Shown here piece after piece: positions 15,095 to 23,529 of a stretch of 64,000 nucleotides of DNA; within the stretch, counting starts at the first letter, position 1, and every line of letters starts with the position of its first letter. Source of the stretch: VYDC01 sp963667515 (GTDB lineage: Bacteria > Chloroflexota > Dehalococcoidia > UBA2979); NCBI GenBank assembly GCA_963667515.2, contig CAXXXY010000002.1, positions 62,001 through 126,000 of the forward strand, read 5' to 3'. Both the position numbers and the translations under genes were made by a program. The notes beneath the pieces were generated by a model. The model was given only the letters and a program-made list of their open reading frames with translations. It searched no databases and was not told the DNA's origin.

Positions 15095-16972
15095 ATGAAC
15101 GAGCCCGCGAGGCGCAACGGCGGCGATAGGGTCGATCCGGCGAAGCTGGAGCTGCTGGAGGCGCGGCTGCACGCGGAGCAGCTGCGCGACCTGGCCGCCA
15201 ACGCGCTGGCCCCCCGGCTGGCCGAGGCCCGCGAGCTGCTGCTGCGCACCGCCGAGCAGTGCACGCTCGATCTGGAGCGGGTGTGGCTCGGCATCGAGGG
15301 TCACCTCGGGCTGACGCCGCAGCAGCGCGAGCTGCGGCGGCTCGTCGGCGAGGAGCTCTCGGAGCAGGCGCGGCCCATCGGGCTGAGCGCGGTCGGCGGC
15401 CTGATCTTCTTCACGAGCATGGGCGGCGGGCAGCTCGGGCTCTTCGACCAGGCAGGGCCGAGCGGGGCGCCCCCGCCGCCCGAGGTGGCGGCGCCGATGC
15501 TGCTGGGCGGCGACGCGGGCCCGGCTCCCGAGCCCGTCGTGGCGACCGACGCCGCACTGCCGCCGGAGCTGTCCAGCGTCGTCGGCGACTACCCGGAGCT
15601 CAGTGCGCTGATCGACGAGAGCGGAATCGCCTCGATTGAGGAGGCGCGGCTCTACTTCGGACACGCCGAGGCCGAGTCGGCGTCGCCGTCGGCGCAGCAG
15701 CCGGTCGAGACGCCGTCCGAGCCCCAGCTCGTAGAGGTGTCGCCCGGGTCGGACTCCCCGCCGGCGCCGGCGTCGCCGTTCGCGCCGGAGTTGGTGGACG
15801 GGTTGGAGCTCGAGCTGGATGTCGAGCGCGCCGGCGGCGTCGAGCCGCAGAGCCTCGTCGGGGGCCTTGGGGAGGTGGATGGACAGCCGGACGGGGGAGC
15901 CGACCTCGATCTGGAGGGCGCCGCGCCCATCCAGCTCGAGGCGCTCCAGGCGCCCGCCGCCGAGGTCGAGGACGCCCCGGCGGTGCGGTCCGTGGAGCCA
16001 CCGGACGCGTCGCCGCCCACAGCCGCCGCGGAGCTGGCGCCTGCGCCCGCGCCCGCACCGGCGGCCGCGGCCGCGGCTGCGCCCGCCGCCGAGACGCTGG
16101 CGGGCACCAGCGGCAACGACGTTCTCACCGGCGGCGGTGGCGACGACACCATCACCGGCGGTCGAGGCAACGACCGGCTCTCCGGCGGCGCCGGCAGCGA
16201 CACGCTTTCGGGTGGTCAGGGCAACGACCGACTCACCGGCGGCGGCGGCAGCGACACGCTCTCCGGTGGTCAGGGCAACGACGTGCTCTCGGGCGGTGGC
16301 GGAAGCGACACGCTCTCCGGCGGTCGAGGCAACGACCGACTCACCGGCGGCGGCGGCAGCGACACGCTCTCCGGCGGTGCGGGCAACGACCGGCTCACCG
16401 GCGGCGGTGGCAGCGACACGCTCTCGGGCGGTGCGGGCAGTGACACGCTCTCGGGTGGCCGCGGCAACAACACGCTGTCGGGCGGCCAGGGCAACGACCG
16501 ACTCACCGGCGGCGGTGGCAGCGACACGCTCTCGGGCGGTACGGGCAGTGACACGCTCTCGGGTGGCCGCGGCAACAACACGCTGTCGGGCGGCCAGGGC
16601 GATGACGTGGTCTCCGGCGGTCGAGGCAACGACACCATCCAGGTCAGCGGCGACAACCAGGGCACCGACCAGATCGACGGCGGTGCAGGCACCGACACGA
16701 TCCAGGGCTCCTCGGGCGACGACACGGTCAACGTCTCCTCCGGCCTCGCCAACCTCGACAGCGTCGAGGTCATCGATGGCGGGGACGGCGCGGACACGAT
16801 CCACGTCGCCGGCGCCGAGCCCAGCTTCGAGCTCACCAGCGGCTCCGTCCTGGAGAGCAGTGAGACGCACGTCACGCTCTCCGAGGACGCGGCCGGGACG
16901 CTCGCCGCGGACGACGGCTCCAGCGTGCAGTTCGAGAACATCGAGCGAATCGAGTGGGAGGAGTCGGCGTAA
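15095..16972 (+). CDS. RTX (hemolysin-type calcium-binding) repeat protein
   Basis: 625 residues, starting 11 bp after the pseudo-kinase stop. Residues 1-100 are helical and charged (two ~40-residue amphipathic helices, no Sec signal peptide); 105-340 are Pro/Ala/Glu-rich and low-complexity; about 345-525 hold some 20 GGxGxDxLx nonapeptides (GGRGNDRLS, GGGGSDTLS and variants), which form a Ca2+-binding parallel beta-roll. The acidic C-terminus ends FENIERIEWEESA. RTX proteins of diderms leave through type I secretion using a C-terminal signal. No type I secretion genes are nearby, so export is unproven. Its stop overlaps the start of the sigma-like gene (TAATG), implying co-translation. Confidence 0.85.
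   Translation: MNEPARRNGGDRVDPAKLELLEARLHAEQLRDLAANALAPRLAEARELLLRTAEQCTLDLERVWLGIEGHLGLTPQQRELRRLVGEELSEQARPIGLSAVGGLIFFTSMGGGQLGLFDQAGPSGAPPPPEVAAPMLLGGDAGPAPEPVVATDAALPPELSSVVGDYPELSALIDESGIASIEEARLYFGHAEAESASPSAQQPVETPSEPQLVEVSPGSDSPPAPASPFAPELVDGLELELDVERAGGVEPQSLVGGLGEVDGQPDGGADLDLEGAAPIQLEALQAPAAEVEDAPAVRSVEPPDASPPTAAAELAPAPAPAPAAAAAAAPAAETLAGTSGNDVLTGGGGDDTITGGRGNDRLSGGAGSDTLSGGQGNDRLTGGGGSDTLSGGQGNDVLSGGGGSDTLSGGRGNDRLTGGGGSDTLSGGAGNDRLTGGGGSDTLSGGAGSDTLSGGRGNNTLSGGQGNDRLTGGGGSDTLSGGTGSDTLSGGRGNNTLSGGQGDDVVSGGRGNDTIQVSGDNQGTDQIDGGAGTDTIQGSSGDDTVNVSSGLANLDSVEVIDGGDGADTIHVAGAEPSFELTSGSVLESSETHVTLSEDAAGTLAADDGSSVQFENIERIEWEESA
16110..16650 (+). repeat. DNA repeats encoding RTX nonapeptides
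   Basis: A 27-bp-periodic tandem array, often in 54-bp higher-order units built on CTCACCGGCGGCGG and GACACGCTCTCCGGCGG. One stretch (about 16420-16485) recurs nearly unchanged at about 16530-16600, indicating recent internal duplication. Such an array can change copy number in frame. Confidence 0.85.
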
Positions 16973-17451
16973 TGAACTCTCGATCGGAAGCGGCCCCGCA
17001 CGCTCTTTTCGAGGCGAGCCTGCAGGCAGCCTGCGACGGCGATCCGTTCGCCTTCTCGGCGCTCTACCTGTGGACAGCGCCCGGCCTCGCTGCGACGTTC
17101 CACGTCGTCTCGCCGGCCCCGCAGCTCGAGCAGGCGACGCGCATGCGTTCCCTCTACCTGCAGGTGTGGAAGGAGCTGCCGAGCCGTCGCTTCCCGTCGC
17201 TCGGGAGCTTCGAGCTGTGGCTGCTGCGGCTGGCCGATCGCTGGATCGCGGCGGACGGCGCGGACGATCTCCGTGGATCGCCGACGACCTCGCTGCGCTC
17301 GGTGCCGCGCATCCACCGCGAGGCGCTGTGCCTGCGCTACCTCTTCCGGCTGACGCGGGCGCAGGTCGCCTCCGCGCTCGACGTCCCGGTGGCGAAGGTG
17401 GCGCGCGGGGAGCGGCAGGGGCTGGAGGCGATCGCGAGCGCCGCGCAGTAG
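16972..17451 (+). CDS. ECF-sigma-factor-like protein
   Basis: 159 residues, ATG 16972 overlapping the RTX stop, with GGGAGGAG at 16956-16963 as ribosome-binding site. Residues 20-95 resemble sigma region 2 (CDGDPFAFSALYL, then MRSLYLQVWKELPSR and FELWLLRLADRWI), although the usual acidic A-E-D motif is absent (EQATRM). Residues 108-155 match a region-4 helix-turn-helix (RIHREALCLRYLFRLTRAQV, SALDVPVAKVARGE). It could be a divergent ECF sigma factor or a sigma-like regulator that does not bind core normally. Position at the end of the pseudo-kinase/RTX operon suggests it regulates, or is regulated by, its operon partners. Confidence 0.65.
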   Translation: MNSRSEAAPHALFEASLQAACDGDPFAFSALYLWTAPGLAATFHVVSPAPQLEQATRMRSLYLQVWKELPSRRFPSLGSFELWLLRLADRWIAADGADDLRGSPTTSLRSVPRIHREALCLRYLFRLTRAQVASALDVPVAKVARGERQGLEAIASAAQ

Positions 17452-17590
17452 CGCCCGGCGCTCGTCGCGGCCTCGACGCCGGCTGAGCGCGGCCTCGCCC
17501 AGCCTCGACGCCGGGCACCGCCGCGCCGCCGCTCCCCGCGGTCTGTGCTTCAATGGCGCGACCCCGGGGCAGACTGGCGGCGGGACGACG

Positions 17591-18439
17591 ATGACGGGCG
17601 TGGGCGAGCGGCCGAGCTCCGTGCGCGTCGGCGCGATCGAGGTGGTCGCGCTCTACGACACGCCGCTGCGCCGCGCCTTCGCGTGGACCTTCCCCGACGT
17701 GGCCGAAGAGGCGTGGGCGCCGTACCGCGAGCTCTACCCCGCCGCGGGCGCGGGCGAGGAGTTCACCTTCAACACGCAGGGCTTCCTGCTGCGGCTGCCC
17801 GGTCGCGCGATCGTCGTGGACACGGGGCTGGGCCCCGGGCCGCACGAGCGGCTGGGCGGGCTGCGCGGCCGGCTGCTCGACGAGCTGCGCGCCGCGGGCC
17901 TCGCGCCCGCCGAGGTCGACACCGTGCTCTTCACGCACCTGCACGGCGACCACGTCGGCTGGAACATGGTCGATGGCGAGCCGGTCTTCGGACGGGCGCG
18001 CCACCTCGTGCCCGAGCAGGACTGGCGGCACTTCGGCGACCCAGCGAGCGCCGAGCGCTACCCGCACTTCGCGCAGCAGGTGGCGCCGCTGGAGGAGCGG
18101 GGGATGCTGGAGCGGACGGAGGGCGAGGAGCAGATCGCGCCCGGCGTGCGCCTGCTCCCCACCCCCGGCCACACGCCGGGGCACCAGAGCCTGCTGCTGG
18201 AGTCGCAGGGGGAGCGCGCGATGCTGATCGGCGACATCGCGCACCACCCCGCGCAGGTGCAGGAGACCGCGTGGGGCCCCCGCTTCGACGAGGACTCGGC
18301 GGCGGCGGACGCGACGCGGCGCCGAGTCATGGAGCGGCTGGAGGCCGAGGATCCGCTCGTGATCGCGGGCCATTTCCCGGCGCCCGGCTTCGGGCGCGTC
18401 GCGCGCCTGGAGGGGCGGCGGGTGTTCCGGGCGCTGTGA
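17591..18439 (+). CDS. Metallo-beta-lactamase-fold hydrolase
   Basis: 282 residues with the MBL-fold zinc motif THLHGDHVGW, GHTPGHQSLLLE (third His) and an IGDIAHHPAQ segment carrying the bridging Asp, then IAGHFPAPGFGR (last His). All metal ligands appear present. The N-terminal part resembles lactonase/AttM-like or alkyl-sulfatase-like cytosolic MBL proteins; the natural substrate cannot be assigned. It starts at ATG 17591. An MFS gene follows 49 bp downstream on the same strand. Confidence 0.9.
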   Translation: MTGVGERPSSVRVGAIEVVALYDTPLRRAFAWTFPDVAEEAWAPYRELYPAAGAGEEFTFNTQGFLLRLPGRAIVVDTGLGPGPHERLGGLRGRLLDELRAAGLAPAEVDTVLFTHLHGDHVGWNMVDGEPVFGRARHLVPEQDWRHFGDPASAERYPHFAQQVAPLEERGMLERTEGEEQIAPGVRLLPTPGHTPGHQSLLLESQGERAMLIGDIAHHPAQVQETAWGPRFDEDSAAADATRRRVMERLEAEDPLVIAGHFPAPGFGRVARLEGRRVFRAL

Positions 18440-18488
18440 CGCTGGCCGCCCGCGCGCGCTCGATGGTGCGGCGCGAGTCGAGACGGCC

Positions 18489-19916
18489 GTGAGCCCGCCG
18501 CCGAGCGCGGGCGCCCCCCCGCGGCCGCGGATCTTCTTCGGCTGGTACATCGTGGCCGCCGGGGTCGTCACCAACCTCGTCATGGGCGCGGGGCTCGTGG
18601 GCTACGTCCCCGGCGTCTTCCTCGAGCCGATGACGGAAGAGCTGGGCTGGACCCGCACCGAGTTCATCGTCGCGTTCATCGGCGGGCAGTTCGTGATGGC
18701 GTTCGCCGGGCTCGCCGTGGGCGGGCTGATCGATCGGCACGGCGGACGTCAGCTGATGCTGTGGGGCACCGCGGTCACCGTCGTCTCGCTGCTGCTCATC
18801 GCGGAGGTGCAGGAGCTCTGGCAATGGTGGCTGCTGCGCGGCCTGGTGCAGTCCGCGGGGATCGCGGTCGCGGGCGCGCTGGTCGTCAACGTCGCGCTCG
18901 CGAAGTGGTTCGTGACGCGCCGCGGGCGCGCCATCGCGATCGCCGCGATGGGGCTCTCGCTGGCGGGCGTCGTCGTGCCGAACGTGATGACGCCGGTCGT
19001 CGACGAGTTCGGCTGGCGCGCCGGCTGGCGGGTGCTGGCCGTCGCGACGGCGGTGCTGGTGGTGCCCGCGTCGCTCGTGATGCGGCGGCAGCCCGAGGAC
19101 CACGGGCTGCTCCCCGACGGCCGCGTCGCGGGCGACGAGGGCGAGGCGGCGGCCGCGGCGCGCGCGGACGAGGACTACGCGCGCTCGCTGACGCGCTCGC
19201 AGGCGCTGCGCACCTCGGCGTTCTGGCTGATGGTGGTCGCGTTCGGTCTGATCGGCCTCAACCTGCTGGCGCTGGCGACGCAGGCGATCCCCTTCCTCAC
19301 GGACGCGGGCTTCGAGCGCGGGACCGCCGCGCTGATGCTCTCGCTGCTGGCGCTGCCGGGGCTGCTGACGCGGCCGCTGTGGGGGCTGGCGGCGGAACGC
19401 ATCGCGCCGCGGCTGCTGTCCACGGCGGCGTTCATCGCGGTGGCGGTGGGGATGCTGGGCGTGGTGGCGTCGGCGCGCGCGGGGAGCACGCCGCTGGTCG
19501 CCGCGAGCTTCCTCACCGTCGGCTCGGGGATGGCGGGCTTCGTGCCGGTGCAGGAGGTGCTGTGGGCCACGCTCTTCGGCCGCCGCCACCTGGGCGCCGT
19601 GCGCGGCGTGGTGCTGCCGTTCCAGTTCCTCTTCGGCGCGACGGGGCCGCTGGCGCTCTCGCTCTACTACGACATCGCGGGGAGCTACGACGGCATCCTG
19701 CTCGCGATGGCGGGCTTCGCGGCGCTGGCGGCGGCGCTCGTGCAGCTCGTGCGGGACCCCGCGCGCGCGCCGGCGCCGCCACCCGGCGGGGAGCTGCCTC
19801 ACGAGGCGGGCAGGCGCGAGGCCGGCCGGCGCGTCGCGGGCGAGCACGAGGGCGCCGGCGAGGCCGAGTCGGGCGCCGAGCCGGGCGCTGAGGCCGGGGT
19901 GGGGGCGGGCCGCTAG
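18489..19916 (+). CDS. MFS transporter (OFA/monocarboxylate-like)
   Basis: 475 residues from GTG 18489, twelve hydrophobic segments beginning IFFGWYIVAAGVVTNLVMG, with the loop 2-3 motif GGLIDRHGGRQ. The FFGWYIV entry and the overall plan are typical of OFA-family or monocarboxylate-type importers, so an organic-acid substrate is likely but unproven. A hydrophilic Glu/Ala/Gly-rich tail of about 40 residues closes the protein. Its TAG stop (19914-19916) is part of the NCTAGN target of IS481-like copy 1, so the insertion left the gene complete. Confidence 0.9.
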   Translation: MSPPPSAGAPPRPRIFFGWYIVAAGVVTNLVMGAGLVGYVPGVFLEPMTEELGWTRTEFIVAFIGGQFVMAFAGLAVGGLIDRHGGRQLMLWGTAVTVVSLLLIAEVQELWQWWLLRGLVQSAGIAVAGALVVNVALAKWFVTRRGRAIAIAAMGLSLAGVVVPNVMTPVVDEFGWRAGWRVLAVATAVLVVPASLVMRRQPEDHGLLPDGRVAGDEGEAAAAARADEDYARSLTRSQALRTSAFWLMVVAFGLIGLNLLALATQAIPFLTDAGFERGTAALMLSLLALPGLLTRPLWGLAAERIAPRLLSTAAFIAVAVGMLGVVASARAGSTPLVAASFLTVGSGMAGFVPVQEVLWATLFGRRHLGAVRGVVLPFQFLFGATGPLALSLYYDIAGSYDGILLAMAGFAALAAALVQLVRDPARAPAPPPGGELPHEAGRREAGRRVAGEHEGAGEAESGAEPGAEAGVGAGR

Positions 19917-19917
19917 T

Positions 19918-20967
19918 TGTAGTTCCCACGTAGGTTGTTGACAGGATGAGGGGCCTCGCCCGCTGCTGTGTGTGACAGCACGGCAGTAGCGAGGAGAGGA
20001 CACCCTCATGGCCCATCGTAACGCGCGGCTGACGCCGCTGACCCGACTCGAGCTCGTGCGGGAAGTGGACGCCGGCTGGCCCCAGGCTGAGGTCGCTCGC
20101 CACTTCCGCGTCTCCCGCCACACCGTTGCCAAGTGGCTGGGGCGCTTCCGGACGGAGGGAGCGGCAGGGCTCGAGGACCGCAGCTCCGCCCCGCGCGCGC
20201 ATCCCCGGCGCACGCCGCCCGAGCTGGAGCGACGCATCTGCGCCGTGCGACGCACGCAGGGATTCGGGCCGCATCGCATCCAGTGGGCGCTCGGGGTCGC
20301 CCGCTCCACGGTCTACGCCGTGCTGCGGCGCCGCGGCCTCAACCGGCTCGACCGCCTGCACCGCGTCACCCGGGAGCCGGTCCGCTACGAGCACGACGCC
20401 CCCGGCGACCTGCTGCATCTCGACGTGAAGAAGCTCGGGCGCGTCCCCGAGGGCGGCGGCAAGCGAATGGCGCCTGGCTTCGCCGAGACGCGCTCCGGGC
20501 CGCATTCGCGGCGTTCGCTGGGGCTGGAGTACCTACACGTCGCCGTCGACGACCACAGCCGTTACGCCTACGTCTCCGTCCTGCCCGACGAGCGTGGCGC
20601 GAGCTGCGCCGCCTTCCTCGAGCAGGCGCTCGCGGCCTTCCGCCGGCGTGGCGTGCGCGTGCGCCGGGTCCTGACCGACAACGCGAAGGCCTACACCGTC
20701 GCCCGCAGCTTCCACGGCGCCGCCGCTGCCGCAGACGTGCGGCTGTCGCACACGCGGCCCTACCGCCCGCAGACGAACGGCAAAGCCGAGCGTTTCATCC
20801 AGATCCTGCAGAACGAGTGGGCCTACGCCCGCCCCTACCGCTCCAACGCCGAGCGGCTGCGCCAGCTCCCACGCTGGCTCTACCGCTACAATCACCGCCG
20901 ATCGCACGGCGGCGTCGGCGGGGCCGTCCCCGCCTCCCGCCTGTGAACAACCTTCCTGGGTAGTACA
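19918..20967 (+). mobile_element. IS481-like element, copy 1
   Basis: 1050 bp with 22-bp imperfect inverted ends: TGTAGTTCCCACGTAGGTTG on the left and, in reverse, TGTACTACCCAGGAAGGTTG. The flanking hexamers are GCTAGT (19912-19917) and GCTAGC (20968-20973), so the duplication is imperfect in the last base. It separates the MFS gene from a convergent YkgJ-like gene. Two coding differences (Thr for Ala in RFRxEGAA, Ser for Pro in NHRRxHGG) distinguish it from most other copies. Confidence 0.95.
20008..20946 (+). CDS. IS481-family transposase, copy 1
   Basis: 312 residues, ATG 20008 after GAGGAGAGGACACCCTC. The N-terminal helix-turn-helix (WPQAEVARHFRVSRHTVAKW) is followed by a second HTH-like region and a DDE integrase core with D139 (LLHLDVKKLG), D224 (VLTDNAKAY) and E261 (NGKAERFIQILQ), 36 residues between the last two. 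These features are typical of IS481 transposases. No frameshift is needed, unlike IS3. The triad is intact. Confidence 0.95.
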   Translation: MAHRNARLTPLTRLELVREVDAGWPQAEVARHFRVSRHTVAKWLGRFRTEGAAGLEDRSSAPRAHPRRTPPELERRICAVRRTQGFGPHRIQWALGVARSTVYAVLRRRGLNRLDRLHRVTREPVRYEHDAPGDLLHLDVKKLGRVPEGGGKRMAPGFAETRSGPHSRRSLGLEYLHVAVDDHSRYAYVSVLPDERGASCAAFLEQALAAFRRRGVRVRRVLTDNAKAYTVARSFHGAAAAADVRLSHTRPYRPQTNGKAERFIQILQNEWAYARPYRSNAERLRQLPRWLYRYNHRRSHGGVGGAVPASRL

Positions 20968-22002
20968 GCTAGCGCCCCTCGAAGCGGGGCGGGCGGCGGG
21001 CTCGGCGGCGCGCGGAGCACCCAGCGGGGCGGGCGCGCGGGCGGGGTCGAGCAGCGCGGCGAGCTGCGGGCGGTGCGCCCGCACCCCGGTGGGGCCGAGC
21101 TCGGCGAGCTGCTCGCCGCGGCTCGCCGCCAGCGCTTCGGCGCGATCCATCGCGCGCTCCAGCACCGCCGCGAGGATCGCGCGGTCGCCCGCGCGGTCCT
21201 CGCCCCCGAGCCACTGCCGCGGGTGGCGCGCCGCGATCTCCTCGTCGGCGTCGGGGAGGAACATCGCGCCCCAGATGCGGCCGACCTCCTCGATCGGCAG
21301 CGCCCGGTACTGCGGGTGCTCCACGTTGGCGCAGCCGATCGAGTGCAGGTAGGCGAACGCCGCGAGCTGCGCGTCGTCGGCGCGCCAGTGCTCCGCCATC
21401 TCCTCGCCGCCCGCGAGCTCTCGTACCGTGGTCGGCGTGGAGAGCTGGCAGCCGCGGCAGGCGCTGAGGAACGCGAGCGCCGCCCCGGGCGGCTCCGCGC
21501 TACGGGTGGCGAGCCGCGCACGGCGCGTCAGCGGCCACGTGCGGCAGGCGCTGGGCCGGCTGTCGTGCACGCCGCAGACCGCGCCCACGCGGTGCTCGCC
21601 GACCGCCGTCGAGTCGGCGCCCGCGCGCAGCCGCTCCGGCAGCGCCGCGAAGCGCTCGGGCTGCTCGGCGCGCATGTGCTGCAGGTCGAGGTTGCTGAGC
21701 ACCTGGAGGAACGTGCAGCGCACCGAATCGCCGTCGAAGGGCTCGTGCGCCAGCGAGCCGGCGAGCGTGCCGCGCCGCGGGTGCCACGCGAACTCCACGA
21801 GGCCGGCGTTCGCGATCTCGTGCGCGGGGCGCCCGAGCGCGTGGCGCAGCCGGATCATGTCGTAGGGCCGCACCGCGACAGCGGTGTCGACGCAGCAGTT
21901 CCAGCCCTTGAGGCTGCACCCCCACTCGACGGGGGCGTCGATATCGACGGCGCGCCCGTCCGGGCGGCGGCCGAAGGCGGCGTGATCGGTCGGTCGCACC
22001 AT
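20968..22002 (-). pseudogene. YkgJ-like cysteine-cluster protein, C-terminus replaced by IS481-like copy 1
   Basis: From ATG 22002 (GTGGGGG upstream) about 345 codons remain before the IS. The N-terminal third has the metal-binding cysteine pattern of the YkgJ/CxxCxxCC-type family: EWGCSLKGWNCCVDT, RCTFL, then CGVHDSRPSACRTWPLTRR. The middle has another cysteine pair (LSACRGCQL). The frame has no stop at the insertion (GGC GCT AGC) and continues inside the element (CTTQEGC...) to 20533, so the native C-terminus is lost or replaced by transposon-encoded residues. Whether the chimera is functional is unknown. It is convergent with the MFS gene. Confidence 0.65.
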
Positions 22003-22088
22003 CCCCCACACCGTAGCCGCGGGGCGTCGCCTGACGGCATCCGGGGAGCCCCGCATCCTGCGGCCGCAGCCACGGGCGCGGGACGCCG

Positions 22089-23366
22089 CTACGCGGGCTC
22101 GTCGCCGGGGCGAGGCGGCGGGTCGGGGTAGCGGTCGCCGATCACGTCGGCCTCGGCGAGCGCGTCGATCTCTGCGTCGCTGTAGCCGACCTCGCGCAGC
22201 ACCTCGCGGTTGTGCTCGCCCAGCAGGCCGCAGCGCAGGTCCCAGCTCGGCTGGTCGGGCGAGAGCCGCCATAGGAAGCCGCCCAGCAGCCGGTTCGGCA
22301 GGTAGGGGTGGTCGACGACCTGGAACCACTCGCGCGCCTGCAGCTGCGGCGAGAGCAGCGGGCCCTCGGGCGGGTTGGCGGGCGCGGCGATCGCGCCGGC
22401 CGCCTGCACGCGGTCCGCGATCTCGTACGGATCGCCCGTGCGCGCGAACTCGGCGACCGCGGCGTCGACGGCCACCCGTGCGCCCAGCCGGCCGACCAGC
22501 GTGGCCCACGGGTGGCCGTCGGCGGCCCACTCGGCGTGGCCCATCACGCCCGCGAGCGCCGCCCACTGCGCGTCGCTCTGGGCCGCGATCACGACCCACC
22601 CGTCCTCTGTGGAGGCGCGGTAGCAGCCGTGCGGCACGAGCTGCGGGTCGGCGTTGCCGACGCGCGGCGGCACGCGGCCGTTGAGCGTCCACTCGCCGAG
22701 CACGCCCGGGATCTGCGTCGCCAGCTCCTCGATCTGCGCGAGGTCGATGTAGCTGCCCTCGCCCAGCTCCTCGCGCCGCATCATTGCGGTGACGACACCG
22801 AAGACGAGCGCCAGCGGCACCGTGGCGTCCGAGTGCAGCGTGGGGATCAGCTCCTCGACGGGCGCCCCGGGGTAGCCGCGCACCGAGGCGAGGCCCGACA
22901 TCGCCTCGAAGCCCGCGCCGTACATGACGTAGCCCTGGTACGGTCCCTCCTGCCCCCAGCCCGCGAGCGAGATCATCGTGAGCCGCGGGTTCAGCGCGTG
23001 CACCGCCTCCCAGCCGAAGCCGAGGCGGGCGATGGTGCCCGCCGAGAAGCTCTCGACCAGCACGTCGGCCCAGCGCACCAGCCGCCGCAGCACCTCGGCG
23101 CCCTCCGGCCCGCGGATGTCGACGGCGATGTTGCGCTTGTTGCGGTTGCCGTGGTGGTGGGTGTTGGCGCGCTCGTAGACGGGGCCGGGGCCGTCGGCGA
23201 CGCGCGCGTCGGGGACGGTGAGCGGCCGCGTCGTCGAGGTGCGGGGGTAGCTCTCGAGCTTCACGACCTCGGCGCCGAGGTCGCCCAGCAGCGATCCGCC
23301 GAACGGCCCCGCCCAGACCTCGGCGAGCTCCACGACGCGCAGCCCGCGCAGCGCCTCGCCGCTCAC
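22089..23366 (-). CDS. Class III CoA-transferase (CaiB/BaiF)
   Basis: 425 residues. N-terminal LRGLRVVELAEVWAGPFGGS and LLGDLGAEVVKLES, the His-rich HHHGNRNKRNIAVD segment, catalytic D180 in IPTLHSDATVPLAL, and C-terminal GEHNREVLREVGYSDAEID typical of L-carnitine/formyl-CoA-type enzymes. It lies 163 bp downstream of, and co-directional with, another CoA-transferase homologue (23530-24738) that lacks the Asp, so the pair may form an active/inactive partnership. Confidence 0.92.
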   Translation of the reverse strand: MSGEALRGLRVVELAEVWAGPFGGSLLGDLGAEVVKLESYPRTSTTRPLTVPDARVADGPGPVYERANTHHHGNRNKRNIAVDIRGPEGAEVLRRLVRWADVLVESFSAGTIARLGFGWEAVHALNPRLTMISLAGWGQEGPYQGYVMYGAGFEAMSGLASVRGYPGAPVEELIPTLHSDATVPLALVFGVVTAMMRREELGEGSYIDLAQIEELATQIPGVLGEWTLNGRVPPRVGNADPQLVPHGCYRASTEDGWVVIAAQSDAQWAALAGVMGHAEWAADGHPWATLVGRLGARVAVDAAVAEFARTGDPYEIADRVQAAGAIAAPANPPEGPLLSPQLQAREWFQVVDHPYLPNRLLGGFLWRLSPDQPSWDLRCGLLGEHNREVLREVGYSDAEIDALAEADVIGDRYPDPPPRPGDEPA

Positions 23367-23529
23367 GGCGTTCCGCCGCTCTCGGGTGCGGAGGGGTCAT
23401 CGGGCGGCCGGCGACCGGGCTGTCGCACCGCGCGCGCTGTCATCCCGCGACCCCCGCCCGGCGGCGCCTTCGGCGCATCTCGGGTGCGGAGCGGTGCGCC
23501 GGTGTTCGGCGGATCGGGCGCGCTCGGCA

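Noticed and set aside
16110..16650. Regular short repeats that could be mistaken for a CRISPR array
   Set aside because: Units are contiguous without unique spacers, have 27-bp periodicity and translate into RTX nonapeptides.
13080..17451. Classical secreted RTX toxin operon
   Set aside because: No acyltransferase (HlyC), ABC exporter or membrane-fusion gene is nearby and the RTX protein lacks hydrophobic toxin helices.
14279..18583. Very long minus-strand open frame (about 1430 codons) opposite the RTX operon
   Set aside because: It lies antisense to three well-supported genes, is Arg/Ala/Gly/Val-repetitive and mirrors the RTX repeats; a typical high-GC shadow frame.
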